A DNA stretch of 16,460 bases from CAZXBB01 sp964638815 (GTDB taxonomy: Bacteria > Planctomycetota > Phycisphaerae > Phycisphaerales > SM1A02). The stretch spans positions 1 through 16,460 of the forward strand of contig CAZXBB010000463.1 in NCBI GenBank assembly GCA_964638815.1, read 5' to 3'. Below are positions 1 to 6,477 of this stretch, one piece after another. The position numbers and the translations under genes are program-made. Positions within the stretch are counted from its first letter, which is position 1, and each line of letters opens with the position of its first letter. The notes beneath the pieces are model-generated. The model was not told where the DNA came from. It searched no databases and was given only the letters and a program-made list of their open reading frames with translations.

Positions 1-4
1 TACG

Positions 5-2587
5 ATGACGATCACGACGGCGACAACGATCCGCGACAACGCACCAAGAGGGTTCGCCCCGACGATCGCAGGCCTCCTCGGCGCGCTCGCGGTCGCCGCG
101 GGTGCGTCGGCGCAGGAGGGCGACCGTCCCGGCGAGACGCAACCGGACCTCCCGGAATGGCTCGATGTGCCGGACGCCCCCGTGCTCGCGCCGGACGAGG
201 CGCTGGAGTCATTCGCGATCAAAGACGGCTTCCGCGTCGAGCTGGTTGCGAGCGAGCCGCTCGTCGAGGATCCGGTGACGATCGCGTTCGACGCCGAGGG
301 CCGGATCTGGGCGGTCGAGATGCGCGGCTACATGCCCGACGTTGACGGCACGAACGAGCTCGCGCCGGTCGGGCGCGTCGTCGTGCTCACGGACACCGAC
401 GGCGACGGGCGCAGCGACGAGAGCACGGTCTTCCTCGACGGCCTGGTCCTGCCCCGCGGGGTGGCTCCCGTTCGCGACGGCGCGCTGGTCATCGAGCCGC
501 CCGACCTCGTGTTCCACCGCGACACCGACGGCGACGGGCGGGCCGACGAGCGGACGGTCCTGTACAGCGGCTTCGGCGGGCTCGAGAGCCCCGAGCATGC
601 GGGCAACGGCCTGCTGACCGGCCTCGACAACTGGATCTACTGCTCGCAGCACCCGTTGCGATTCCGCTTCGACGGAACGACGCTCGAGACGCAGGCGACG
701 CCGGGTCACGGGCAGTGGGGGATCACCCACGACGACCTGGGGCGCATCTTCTCCAACACGAACAGCGATCCGCTCCGCGCGGATTTCTTCCCGATGCACT
801 ACGCGGCGCGGAATCCGCACCTGCGCCGCGTGTCGGGCGTCAACGAACGCGTCGTCGAGGACTTCGCGGTGTATCCGTCGCGGGTGACGCCGGGCATCAA
901 TCGCGGGTATGAGCCGGGCATGCTCGAGGGCGGCAGGCTCACGAAGTTCACGTCCGCGTGCGGGCCGGCGATCTACCGCGGCGAGGCGTTCGCGGCGGAG
1001 TTCAGGGGCAACGCCTTCGTCTGCGAGCCGGCGGGGCACCTCGTCAAGCGGTTCGTCCTTTCCGAGAAGGACGGGCACATCCGGGGGACGCCGGCGTACG
1101 AGCAGTCGGAGTTCCTGACGTCCACCGACGAGCGGTTCCGCCCCGTCAACGCGACGACCGGACCCGACGGCGCGCTGTACGTCGTCGACATGTACCGCGG
1201 CATCATCCAGCACCGGCTGTTCGTGACGACGTTCCTGCGCAACCAGATCCTCGAGCGCGGTCTCGACAGGCCGGTCGGCCTCGGCCGCATCTACCGGATC
1301 GTGCCCGATCACCGGCCCGTCCGGGCGCGGTCGAATCCGGCGGCGCTGTCGAACGACGGGCTCGTGAGCGCCCTCCAGCACCCCAACGGCTGGTGGCGCG
1401 ACACGGCGCAGCGTCTTCTCGTCGAGCGAAAGGCCGGCGACGTCGCCCCGCGGCTGCGCCGCCTGCTCACAGGAGCCCCCGAAGCGCCGACGCGTCTGCA
1501 CGCGCTCTGGACCCTCGACGGCCTCGACGTCGTGACGTTCGCGGACCTCGAGTCCGTCGCCGGGGACGAACACCCCGCCGTGCGGGCGGCGGCGGTGCGC
1601 ATCGCGGAGCGGTGGGGCGACGATCCGCGCACGGCGCGCTGGATCGAGAAACGCATGACGGACCCGGCGCACGTCGTGCAGGTGCAGGTCGCGTTCACGC
1701 TCGGCGAGATGGATCCGCTGCTCGCCGCCCCGCTGCTCGAGCGCATGGTCATCCGGTGGGCGGACGTGCCCGACGTGCGCACGGCGCTCGTCTCGGGGCT
1801 TGAGGGTCGCGAGCTCGCGATGATCGAGAGCGTGATCGACGCTCCCGCCTGGCGACGCGACGACCCGGCCGCCCGCGCCATGCTCGACCTGCTCGTGGGA
1901 TGCGCCGCGGAAGACCCGTCGCCGGGCACGCTGACGCGGTTGCTCGACGTGGCGGCGGCGTGGGTCGATCTGCGTCCGTGGCAGACCCGCGCGATCCTCG
2001 ATCGCTTCGTCTCCGCGCGGCGACTGCGGTCCGCGCATCCGCCGGGCACGGCCCTCGCCCGCGGCCCGGTCGGCTGGGAACAGGTGCTGACATCGCCGGA
2101 CGCGGCGATCAGCGAGGCGGCCGCCGTGATCCAGCGCACGGTGGACTGGCCCGGCAAGGGTCTCGCTCCCGTCACGTACCGGCCGCGCGCGCTCACGGAC
2201 GACGAGCAGGCGAGCTTCCGGACCGGGCGGCATCTCTACGCCGTGCACTGCGCGTCGTGTCACCAGGAGAACGGCCGCGGCATGCCCGGCATCGCGCCGC
2301 CGCTCGTCGGGACCGTGGGCGTGCTCGGCTCCGAGCAGCGTCTCGCGCGCATTCTCCTGCACGGGCTGCGCGGCGAGATCGAAGTGGACGGCGACCGATG
2401 GGACGCCCCGATGCCGAAGGCGCTGCTGTCGCAGGACGAGTCGCTCGCCGCGGTCCTGACCTACGTGCGTCGCGCATGGGGCAACACGGCCGACCCGGTC
2501 CACCCGGGCGTCATCGGCGCAGCGCGGCGCGCGACGAAGGACCGGCGGGAGCCGTACCGCGTGAGCGAGCTGGCGGAGCTGGAGTAG
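5..2587 (+). CDS. Secreted PVC-type membrane-bound dehydrogenase with HEAT-like repeats and C-terminal cytochrome c
   Basis: An 860-residue exported protein that probably oxidises a sugar or alcohol in the periplasm and passes electrons to its own haem. A signal peptide is visible (hydrophobic run about 19-34, cleavage likely after ASA at 34-36). Residues about 68-435 match the planctomycete membrane-bound dehydrogenase N-terminal domain, a beta-propeller: GFRVELVASEP, FDAEGRIWAVEMRGY, GPDGALYVVDMYRG. Two DTDGDG loops (130-135 and 173-178) look like calcium-binding EF-hand loops. Residues about 445-720 are helical and HEAT-like. The tail holds a class I cytochrome c with CASCH at 749-753 and a likely axial Met at 803. 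The ATG is 4 bases from the window edge, so its ribosome site is not visible and an upstream start cannot be excluded. The substrate is unknown. The gene converges directly on a DUF1080 gene. Confidence 0.88.
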   Translation: MTITTATTIRDNAPRGFAPTIAGLLGALAVAAGASAQEGDRPGETQPDLPEWLDVPDAPVLAPDEALESFAIKDGFRVELVASEPLVEDPVTIAFDAEGRIWAVEMRGYMPDVDGTNELAPVGRVVVLTDTDGDGRSDESTVFLDGLVLPRGVAPVRDGALVIEPPDLVFHRDTDGDGRADERTVLYSGFGGLESPEHAGNGLLTGLDNWIYCSQHPLRFRFDGTTLETQATPGHGQWGITHDDLGRIFSNTNSDPLRADFFPMHYAARNPHLRRVSGVNERVVEDFAVYPSRVTPGINRGYEPGMLEGGRLTKFTSACGPAIYRGEAFAAEFRGNAFVCEPAGHLVKRFVLSEKDGHIRGTPAYEQSEFLTSTDERFRPVNATTGPDGALYVVDMYRGIIQHRLFVTTFLRNQILERGLDRPVGLGRIYRIVPDHRPVRARSNPAALSNDGLVSALQHPNGWWRDTAQRLLVERKAGDVAPRLRRLLTGAPEAPTRLHALWTLDGLDVVTFADLESVAGDEHPAVRAAAVRIAERWGDDPRTARWIEKRMTDPAHVVQVQVAFTLGEMDPLLAAPLLERMVIRWADVPDVRTALVSGLEGRELAMIESVIDAPAWRRDDPAARAMLDLLVGCAAEDPSPGTLTRLLDVAAAWVDLRPWQTRAILDRFVSARRLRSAHPPGTALARGPVGWEQVLTSPDAAISEAAAVIQRTVDWPGKGLAPVTYRPRALTDDEQASFRTGRHLYAVHCASCHQENGRGMPGIAPPLVGTVGVLGSEQRLARILLHGLRGEIEVDGDRWDAPMPKALLSQDESLAAVLTYVRRAWGNTADPVHPGVIGAARRATKDRREPYRVSELAELE

Positions 2588-3259
2588 TCAGCGCGGATCG
2601 ATCCAGACCCGCCGGAAGCCCACGGGATTGCCGTGATCCTGGAGCACGATGGGGCCGGGGCCCGGCGCCTCGCGCTCGCCCATGCCCGTCCTGCCCTCGA
2701 CCTCGACGTCGTCGTGGATGAGAACGCCGTTGTGGTGCACGGTGAGCCGCGCGTTCTCCGTCTTGCGCCCGTCGTCGTCGAACCGCGCCGCGGTGAACCG
2801 GATGAGGAAGGTCTGCCATTCCTCCGGCGGCCGCGACGCGTTGACGTCGGGGGCGCGCCGACCGTAGATCGCGCCGCAGCCGTGCGCGTCGGGCGGCAGC
2901 CCCCAGGAGTCGAGGATCTGGATCTCGTAGCGGTTGTGCAGGTAGACGCCGCTGTTGCCCCGCGTCTGTCCCGTCAGGACGGCTGGCATCTCCGGCACGA
3001 GAAACTCGACGAAGAGCGTGAAGTCGTCGTACACCGCACGGGTGCGGATCGAGCCCGTCCCCGGGCGGACGACGAGCGTCCGGTCCGCGACGAGCCAGGT
3101 GCACGGCAGGCCGGTGTTGACGTGCGCCCACGCCGAAGCGTCGCGACCGTCGAACAGCACCCGGGGCGGCGGGAGCGGGAGGATCGCGTCCCGGGAGGCC
3201 GGAGCGACGCAGCCGGCGAGCGCGAGCGCGGTGAAGAGGAGTAAACGCAAGAGGGGCAT
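2588..3259 (-). CDS. DUF1080 lipoprotein (3-keto-disaccharide hydrolase family)
   Basis: A 223-residue lipoprotein of the DUF1080 family, a concanavalin-like jelly roll that includes 3-keto-glycoside hydrolases. The start was chosen because MPLLRLLLFTALALAGC is a clean lipoprotein signal with lipobox Cys17; the frame stays open further upstream but without family sequence. Family motifs in order: LFDGRDASAW (35-44), GNSGVYLHNRYEIQILDS (101-118), CGAIYG (128-133), PPEEW (144-148), LTVHHNGVLIHDDVEVEG (172-189) and PIVLQDHGNPVGFRRVWI (203-220). The length is typical for a single-domain member. Its stop codon directly abuts the stop of the convergent dehydrogenase, so the two could act on the same oxidised sugar; that link is inference. 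No strong Shine-Dalgarno is seen. Confidence 0.88.
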   Translation of the reverse strand: MPLLRLLLFTALALAGCVAPASRDAILPLPPPRVLFDGRDASAWAHVNTGLPCTWLVADRTLVVRPGTGSIRTRAVYDDFTLFVEFLVPEMPAVLTGQTRGNSGVYLHNRYEIQILDSWGLPPDAHGCGAIYGRRAPDVNASRPPEEWQTFLIRFTAARFDDDGRKTENARLTVHHNGVLIHDDVEVEGRTGMGEREAPGPGPIVLQDHGNPVGFRRVWIDPR

Positions 3260-3278
3260 CGGATCGTCCCGACCCGCC

Positions 3279-3284
3279 GTTATA
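3279..3284 (-). promoter_or_regulatory. Candidate -10 element (TATAAC) for the DUF1080 gene
   Basis: On the minus strand TATAAC lies 19 bases before the chosen ATG, in an otherwise GC-rich spacer. I found no convincing -35 hexamer at the right distance, so this is a weak, position-based call. Confidence 0.3.
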
Positions 3285-3414
3285 GTCGATGCCGCACCCA
3301 TTCGACACTTCGGCCCCATCGCGTTGCTCGCGTTCGCCGCCGTCCCGCCGACGTCGGCCGGGGATGAGCCCGTCACCGGGCCGGGCGAATGCAGGCTCGT
3401 TCCGACAGGGGCCC

Positions 3415-3975
3415 TCAGTACGTCGCGTCCCGCGATCGGAACGGCAGACCCAGGTCCTCGTGCCAGGGCAGTTCCTCGAGCTGCGGCGGCACCCTGATCG
3501 TCGTCAGCGTGAGCCAGTCCGCCATCGTGTAGATGTCCGGCCGGCCGCGCCGCCAGGCGTCGAGCACGTACGCCGGATCGGTGTCCGGTGTTTCGAGGAT
3601 GCGCTCGCGGCGCGTCCGGTGCGGATCGTAGACGACGACGGCGTGGTGCTCGTGGTTCGTCTCCATGTTCACCGCGACGCCGCACGCGTCCCATTCCACG
3701 CTCTCGACGGCATCGACGATCTCCTGGTAGACCCACTCCTGCCACTGGTAGCACAGGCCGAGGCGCTCTTCCCCCCCGGCGTTGACCCACAGGTTGCCGA
3801 TCCAGCCGCTGTGCCATTGGAGCGCCGGATGACGGCGCGCCGCGGCGACGACGTCCTCGAACGCGCCGCTGATGCGCAGCAGCGCCCGGTCCTCGATCGC
3901 GGACCGGTCGATCGGAGACGCCTGGCAGCCCGGGGCGACCGCGACGCAGAGGGCGAGGATCGCGAGGCGTCTCAT
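3415..3975 (-). CDS. Lipoprotein of unknown function, possible papain/transglutaminase-like fold
   Basis: A 186-residue lipoprotein: MRRLAILALCVAVAPGC with lipobox Cys17. I do not recognise the family. The mature part carries GLCYQWQEWVY (Cys75), NHEHHAVVVYDP (His108, His110, His111, Asp117) and many aromatic residues. A Cys, then a His in a strand, then an acidic residue is the order used by transglutaminase-like and papain-like enzymes, so a hydrolase or peptidoglycan-related role is possible but only inferred. The start ATG overlaps the stop of the upstream STAS gene in an ATGA, which implies translational coupling and co-transcription. The frame is open far upstream through the STAS genes; that extension is out-of-frame shadow. 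A surface lipoprotein coupled to a cytoplasmic STAS protein is an unusual pairing. Confidence 0.8.
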   Translation of the reverse strand: MRRLAILALCVAVAPGCQASPIDRSAIEDRALLRISGAFEDVVAAARRHPALQWHSGWIGNLWVNAGGEERLGLCYQWQEWVYQEIVDAVESVEWDACGVAVNMETNHEHHAVVVYDPHRTRRERILETPDTDPAYVLDAWRRGRPDIYTMADWLTLTTIRVPPQLEELPWHEDLGLPFRSRDATY

Positions 3976-4337
3976 GTCGGCTTCAGTTCGCGAATCGCCT
4001 CCGGTGTGGAGTCGAACATGCGGAGCAGCCGGGGCATGTGCGTCAGCTCGAAGACGCCGTAGATCTCCTCGGAGACGTTCGTGACACCAAGCTCGCCGTT
4101 GCGCTCGCGGACCTTCTCGCTCAAGGAGACGAGGACGCCGAGCGCCGACGACGACAGGTACCGGACGCGTTCGAAGTCGATGACGACGAACGGCGGGTCG
4201 ATGGACTCGGCGATCACGTGCAGCTCGTCGGCGACTTCGCGGATGTACTCGAGGTCGATCACGTCCGGACGCGAGAACGAGACGACGAGGACACCACCGT
4301 GGCGCTGAACGACCAGATTGGTGCCGTGAACTGACAT
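3972..4337 (-). CDS. STAS-domain anti-sigma factor antagonist (second of two)
   Basis: A 121-residue single STAS domain, of normal length for the SpoIIAA/RsbV class. Proteins of this class bind an anti-sigma kinase and release a sigma factor when not phosphorylated. The core reads FVVIDFERVRYLSSSALGVLVSL. Against B. subtilis SpoIIAA, Ser63 aligns with phosphoacceptor Ser58, and the usual Asp before it is Ser62. The ATG is well supported by GGGAGG five bases upstream on the minus strand. It is roughly half identical by eye to the neighbouring STAS gene, with the same SSSALG motif, so the two are tandem duplicates, separated by 54 bases. Its stop overlaps the start of the following lipoprotein gene. 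No RsbW-like kinase is in the window, so its partner is unknown. Confidence 0.88.
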   Translation of the reverse strand: MSVHGTNLVVQRHGGVLVVSFSRPDVIDLEYIREVADELHVIAESIDPPFVVIDFERVRYLSSSALGVLVSLSEKVRERNGELGVTNVSEEIYGVFELTHMPRLLRMFDSTPEAIRELKPT

Positions 4338-4391
4338 CCTCGCCTCCCGACTGCCGCCGTCGCAGCCCGCGCACGGGCCGAGCGCTCCCGC

Positions 4392-4754
4392 CTATTTCGC
4401 CAGGCTCCTGACCGCTTCCTCGGTACTCAGGTGGATCGGGATCAGCTCGCGAAGACGCGTGATCCGGAAGACGCCCTGCACCTCCTTCGTGACGTTGCAG
4501 ATGCACAGGTTGCCGTTCCGGTGCCGCAGCGCCGTCCGCAGCGCGACGAGCATGCCCAGCGCGGAGGACGAGAGGAAGCGCACGTTGTCGAAATCGACGA
4601 CGACCCGCGGACTGTCCGCCTGCTTCACGTTGGTGTTGATCTCGTCACCGATCCGCCGGATGCAGTCGGCGTCGATCAGGTCGGGGCGGGTCAGCGTGAC
4701 GACCAGCACTCCGTCCCGAAGGCGCGCGAGGAAGTTGTCGCTCGAAGTGATCAT
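4392..4754 (-). CDS. STAS-domain anti-sigma factor antagonist (first of two)
   Basis: A 120-residue single STAS domain: RVVVDFDNVRFLSSSALGMLVAL, with candidate phosphoserine Ser63 and Ser62 where SpoIIAA has Asp. It keeps the same spacing as its paralogue downstream in the operon, which supports tandem duplication. It carries two cysteines in LCICNV (about 83-86) that the paralogue lacks. No Shine-Dalgarno precedes the ATG; instead TAACAT lies six bases upstream, a layout expected of a leaderless transcript. The ATG also overlaps, as ATGA, the stop of the open frame running out of the truncated kinase gene, but that frame is not homologous there. Its cognate kinase or phosphatase is not in the window. 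Confidence 0.87.
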   Translation of the reverse strand: MITSSDNFLARLRDGVLVVTLTRPDLIDADCIRRIGDEINTNVKQADSPRVVVDFDNVRFLSSSALGMLVALRTALRHRNGNLCICNVTKEVQGVFRITRLRELIPIHLSTEEAVRSLAK

Positions 4755-6016
4755 TCGTACATGTTACGGCAATCCGACCCGAAAGTCCGACCCAAAAGTC
4801 CGACCCGAAGGCCATTCAGATCCCGACCAGCCCCTCCGCGATCGCGTAGCGGACGAGCTCCGTGCGGTCGTTGATCCCGAGCTTCTTCATGATCGACTTG
4901 CGGTGATTGTCGACCGTCATCGGGCTGCGGCACAGCTCCCCGGCGATGTCGGTACGGGACATCCCCCGCGCCATCGGTCAGGCTCGCAGACGCCGCCGCG
5001 TCTTCGGGGTCGAGGGAGAACAGCCGCAAACCGTCGGTGAGCTGCTGGAGGTACGTCACTGCGTGGGCGACCGACTGAAGGAGGTCCATCAGATTCTGCG
5101 GCACCTCCTCCCAGCGCAGCGCGTCCAGCCGGCAGCGCACGGCGAACAGCACGTTGTTCATGTCGTGGCCGAGCCCGGCGGTGAGCGTGCCGATCGAGGC
5201 CAGGCGGTCGGCCTGCTGCAACTGCCGGCTCTTCGCCTCGAGTTCGCTCGTGCGATCACGGATCAGCGACTCCAGGTGCGCGCGGTGTCGCGCGAGTTCC
5301 GCCTGCACTTCCCGGTGGTCGGAGATGTCGACCGAGGAGCCGATGAAACCGAGGTACCGGTTATCCGGCGCGATGCGCGGCGTCCCCGTCGTGAGCAGCC
5401 AGCGGTAGGTTCCGTCGGCGCGGCGCAGCCGCACCTCCACGCGGAACGGCGCGCGGCGCTCGAACGCGTGCTCGTGCACGGCGCGGCAGCGTCCGCTGTC
5501 CTCGGGGTGAACGCCCTCGATCCAGCCGTTGCCGATCTCGTCGTCCAGCGTCCGGCCGGTGAAGTCCAGCCAGTAGCGGTTCACGTACGTGAGCCCGCCG
5601 TCGGGTCCCGACAGCCAGATGAGCACGGGCGCCGTGTCGGCCAGCGTGCGGAAGTCCTCGTTCTCGGCCGGCTCGACCGCCAGGCTGAACAAGGGGCCGC
5701 CGCGTGCGCCGGTGGCGGCGAGGAGGATCGCCGCGGCCACGAATCCGACAAGCATGACCGGGACCGTGAGCATGGCCGGTGCGGTGATCGGTCCGATCGG
5801 CACGGCCGCCTCCGTCCCGAGGACGACGGGCGCGGCCAAGGCGGCGAGTGCGACGGCTGTCCCGCCGAGGGCGGCGCTGCGACGCATCCCCTGCCGGGGG
5901 CACAGCTTGCGGCTGTGCGGTTCGCGGGTGTGCGGCTTGCGGGCGTGCATCTTGCGGGCGTGGGGCTTGTGGGGGTGCGGCCGACGCATGCCTGGCAATC
6001 CACCTGCGCCGAACAT
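4751..6016 (-). CDS. Truncated PAS-domain sensor histidine kinase lacking its ATPase domain
   Basis: The open frame is 421 codons from the chosen ATG, but only residues 1 to about 347 look like a kinase. In order: a His/Arg/Lys-rich repeat (about 12-37), two hydrophobic segments (about 47-67 and 80-102), a PAS domain (about 121-236: DTAPVLIWLSGPDGGLTYVN, WIEGVHPED, DISDHREVQAEL), a coiled coil (237-275) and a HisKA H-box ASIGTLTAGLGHDMNNVL with phospho-acceptor His284. The HATPase domain with its N, G1 and G2 boxes is absent. From about residue 348 the frame runs out-of-phase through a LuxR remnant. It can bind a signal and perhaps be phosphorylated in trans, but cannot phosphorylate itself. 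The start at 6016 was preferred for an AGGG eight bases upstream; 5989 and 5887 are alternatives. The frame also extends upstream to 6214 without family features. Confidence 0.65.
   Translation of the reverse strand: MFGAGGLPGMRRPHPHKPHARKMHARKPHTREPHSRKLCPRQGMRRSAALGGTAVALAALAAPVVLGTEAAVPIGPITAPAMLTVPVMLVGFVAAAILLAATGARGGPLFSLAVEPAENEDFRTLADTAPVLIWLSGPDGGLTYVNRYWLDFTGRTLDDEIGNGWIEGVHPEDSGRCRAVHEHAFERRAPFRVEVRLRRADGTYRWLLTTGTPRIAPDNRYLGFIGSSVDISDHREVQAELARHRAHLESLIRDRTSELEAKSRQLQQADRLASIGTLTAGLGHDMNNVLFAVRCRLDALRWEEVPQNLMDLLQSVAHAVTYLQQLTDGLRLFSLDPEDAAASASLTDGAGDVPYRHRRGAVPQPDDGRQSPQVDHEEARDQRPHGARPLRDRGGAGRDLNGLRVGLLGRTFGSDCRNMYE
4761..4766 (-). promoter_or_regulatory. Candidate -10 (TAACAT) for a leaderless STAS transcript
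   Basis: On the minus strand TAACAT is followed by six bases (gtacga) and then the ATG of the first STAS gene. With no Shine-Dalgarno present, the transcript could begin at or next to the start codon. The -35 region falls inside a 13-base tandem repeat and shows no good consensus. Confidence 0.35.
4773..4811. repeat. Three tandem copies of a 13-base unit
   Basis: Three head-to-tail copies of TCCGACCCGAAAG, starting at 4773, 4786 and 4799. Copy two has one change (A for G at its ninth base) and copy three has one change at its twelfth base. The repeat lies between the LuxR remnant and the first STAS gene, immediately upstream of that gene's candidate -10. It may be a binding-site array or slippage debris. 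Confidence 0.9.
4816..4974 (-). pseudogene. LuxR/NarL-type response regulator remnant (C-terminal HTH only)
   Basis: On the minus strand a 52-codon open segment encodes MARGMSRTDIAGELCRSPMT followed by VDNHRKSIMKKLGINDRTEL and VRYAIAEGLVGI, then TGA. This is the helix-turn-helix of a NarL/FixJ-type regulator with its recognition helix and the usual C-terminal end. The receiver domain, the linker and the first HTH helix (normally LTPREREVL...) are missing; upstream in this frame a stop (4978-4980) follows at once and the sequence becomes the kinase gene in another frame. The HTH frame looks undamaged, so the loss is probably recent, or it reflects an assembly join. A tiny standalone protein from the ATG at 4974 is possible but lacks a Shine-Dalgarno. 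Confidence 0.8.
5906..5980. repeat. Five 15-base tandem units encoding a His-rich N-terminus
   Basis: Five consecutive 15-base units related to CTTGCGGGCGTGCGG (starts 5906, 5921, 5936, 5951, 5966). The unit is a multiple of three, so on the minus strand it encodes five-residue repeats: PHPHK, PHARK, MHARK, PHTRE, PHSRK. The repeat sits just before the first membrane segment of the truncated kinase if translation starts at 5989 or 6016, and is untranslated if it starts at 5887. Confidence 0.85.
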
Positions 6017-6038
6017 CGTAACCGCCCTGGATCGCCCA

Positions 6039-6076
6039 CGCGAAGGGGGGATCTCGCCCGAGTCTTCGCGGGCGAG
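6039..6076. promoter_or_regulatory. Two mutually exclusive hairpins in the kinase leader region
   Basis: CGCGAAG (6039-6045) can pair with CTTCGCG (6064-6070), and CTCGCCCG (6053-6060) can pair with CGGGCGAG (6069-6076). The arms overlap, so both cannot form together. On the minus strand they fall 23-60 bases before the chosen kinase start. An attenuator-like role is speculation. Confidence 0.3.
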
Positions 6077-6266
6077 CGGGCGAATGATCCCGCTTAGCCA
6101 TGGCGGCGGGCGGCGGGCTCGCGCCAAATACCGCGGTTCGACGTGAGGAGACGCTGTTTCCGCCTTCGGCACCGACACCGTGACCGGCCGGTACACGCAC
6201 ACGGGACAGATCACACCGGGAACATCCGAGTGCGGGAACGCCCGAGTGGCCGAAGCACCCCCGTAA

Positions 6267-6315
6267 GGGCTCCGCGCTCCCGAATCTTCGGGAGCGCGGA
6301 TGCCCGCTTTCGGGC
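6267..6315. other. Strong hairpins in the spacer before the DUF11 gene
   Basis: The spacer 6017-6477 has no gene I can support. Its main structure is a perfect 14-base inverted repeat, 6271-6284 with 6287-6300, separated by only two bases. It extends by GGGC (6267-6270) with GCCC (6302-6305) around a one-base bulge. A second hairpin, GCCCG-CTTT-CGGGC (6302-6315), shares the same GCCC, so the two compete. No T-run follows on the plus strand and no convincing one on the minus strand, so this is not a standard terminator; it may be a leader structure or a protein-binding palindrome. Confidence 0.6.
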
Positions 6316-6477
6316 GGTGTCAAAAGCGGGTAGCCTCTCCGATTCTTCCCCTGGGGGGGGCCGCGGCAACGGACGCCGTTTCACAAGTCAGATCGAGAGT
6401 CTTCGCGAACGTCAGGTGGTCGCCCTACGGACCGCCACTTCGGATAGCTCACCGATTCACTCATGGAGATCAAGAAA

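Noticed and set aside
209..2503. 764-codon open frame on the minus strand
   Set aside because: It is antisense to the dehydrogenase/cytochrome c gene; its translation is Arg/His/Val-rich and without any family motif, as expected in high-GC DNA.
3976..4506. Upstream extension of the lipoprotein frame to 4506
   Set aside because: It overlaps two STAS genes and has no lipoprotein signal at its start; the internal MRRLAILALC... start is far better.
6239..6320. tRNA-Ser/Leu-like start (GCCCGAGTGGCCGAAG)
   Set aside because: No T-loop GGTTCGAATCC, no acceptor stem and no anticodon stem of the right size; the similarity is limited to the D-arm-like segment.
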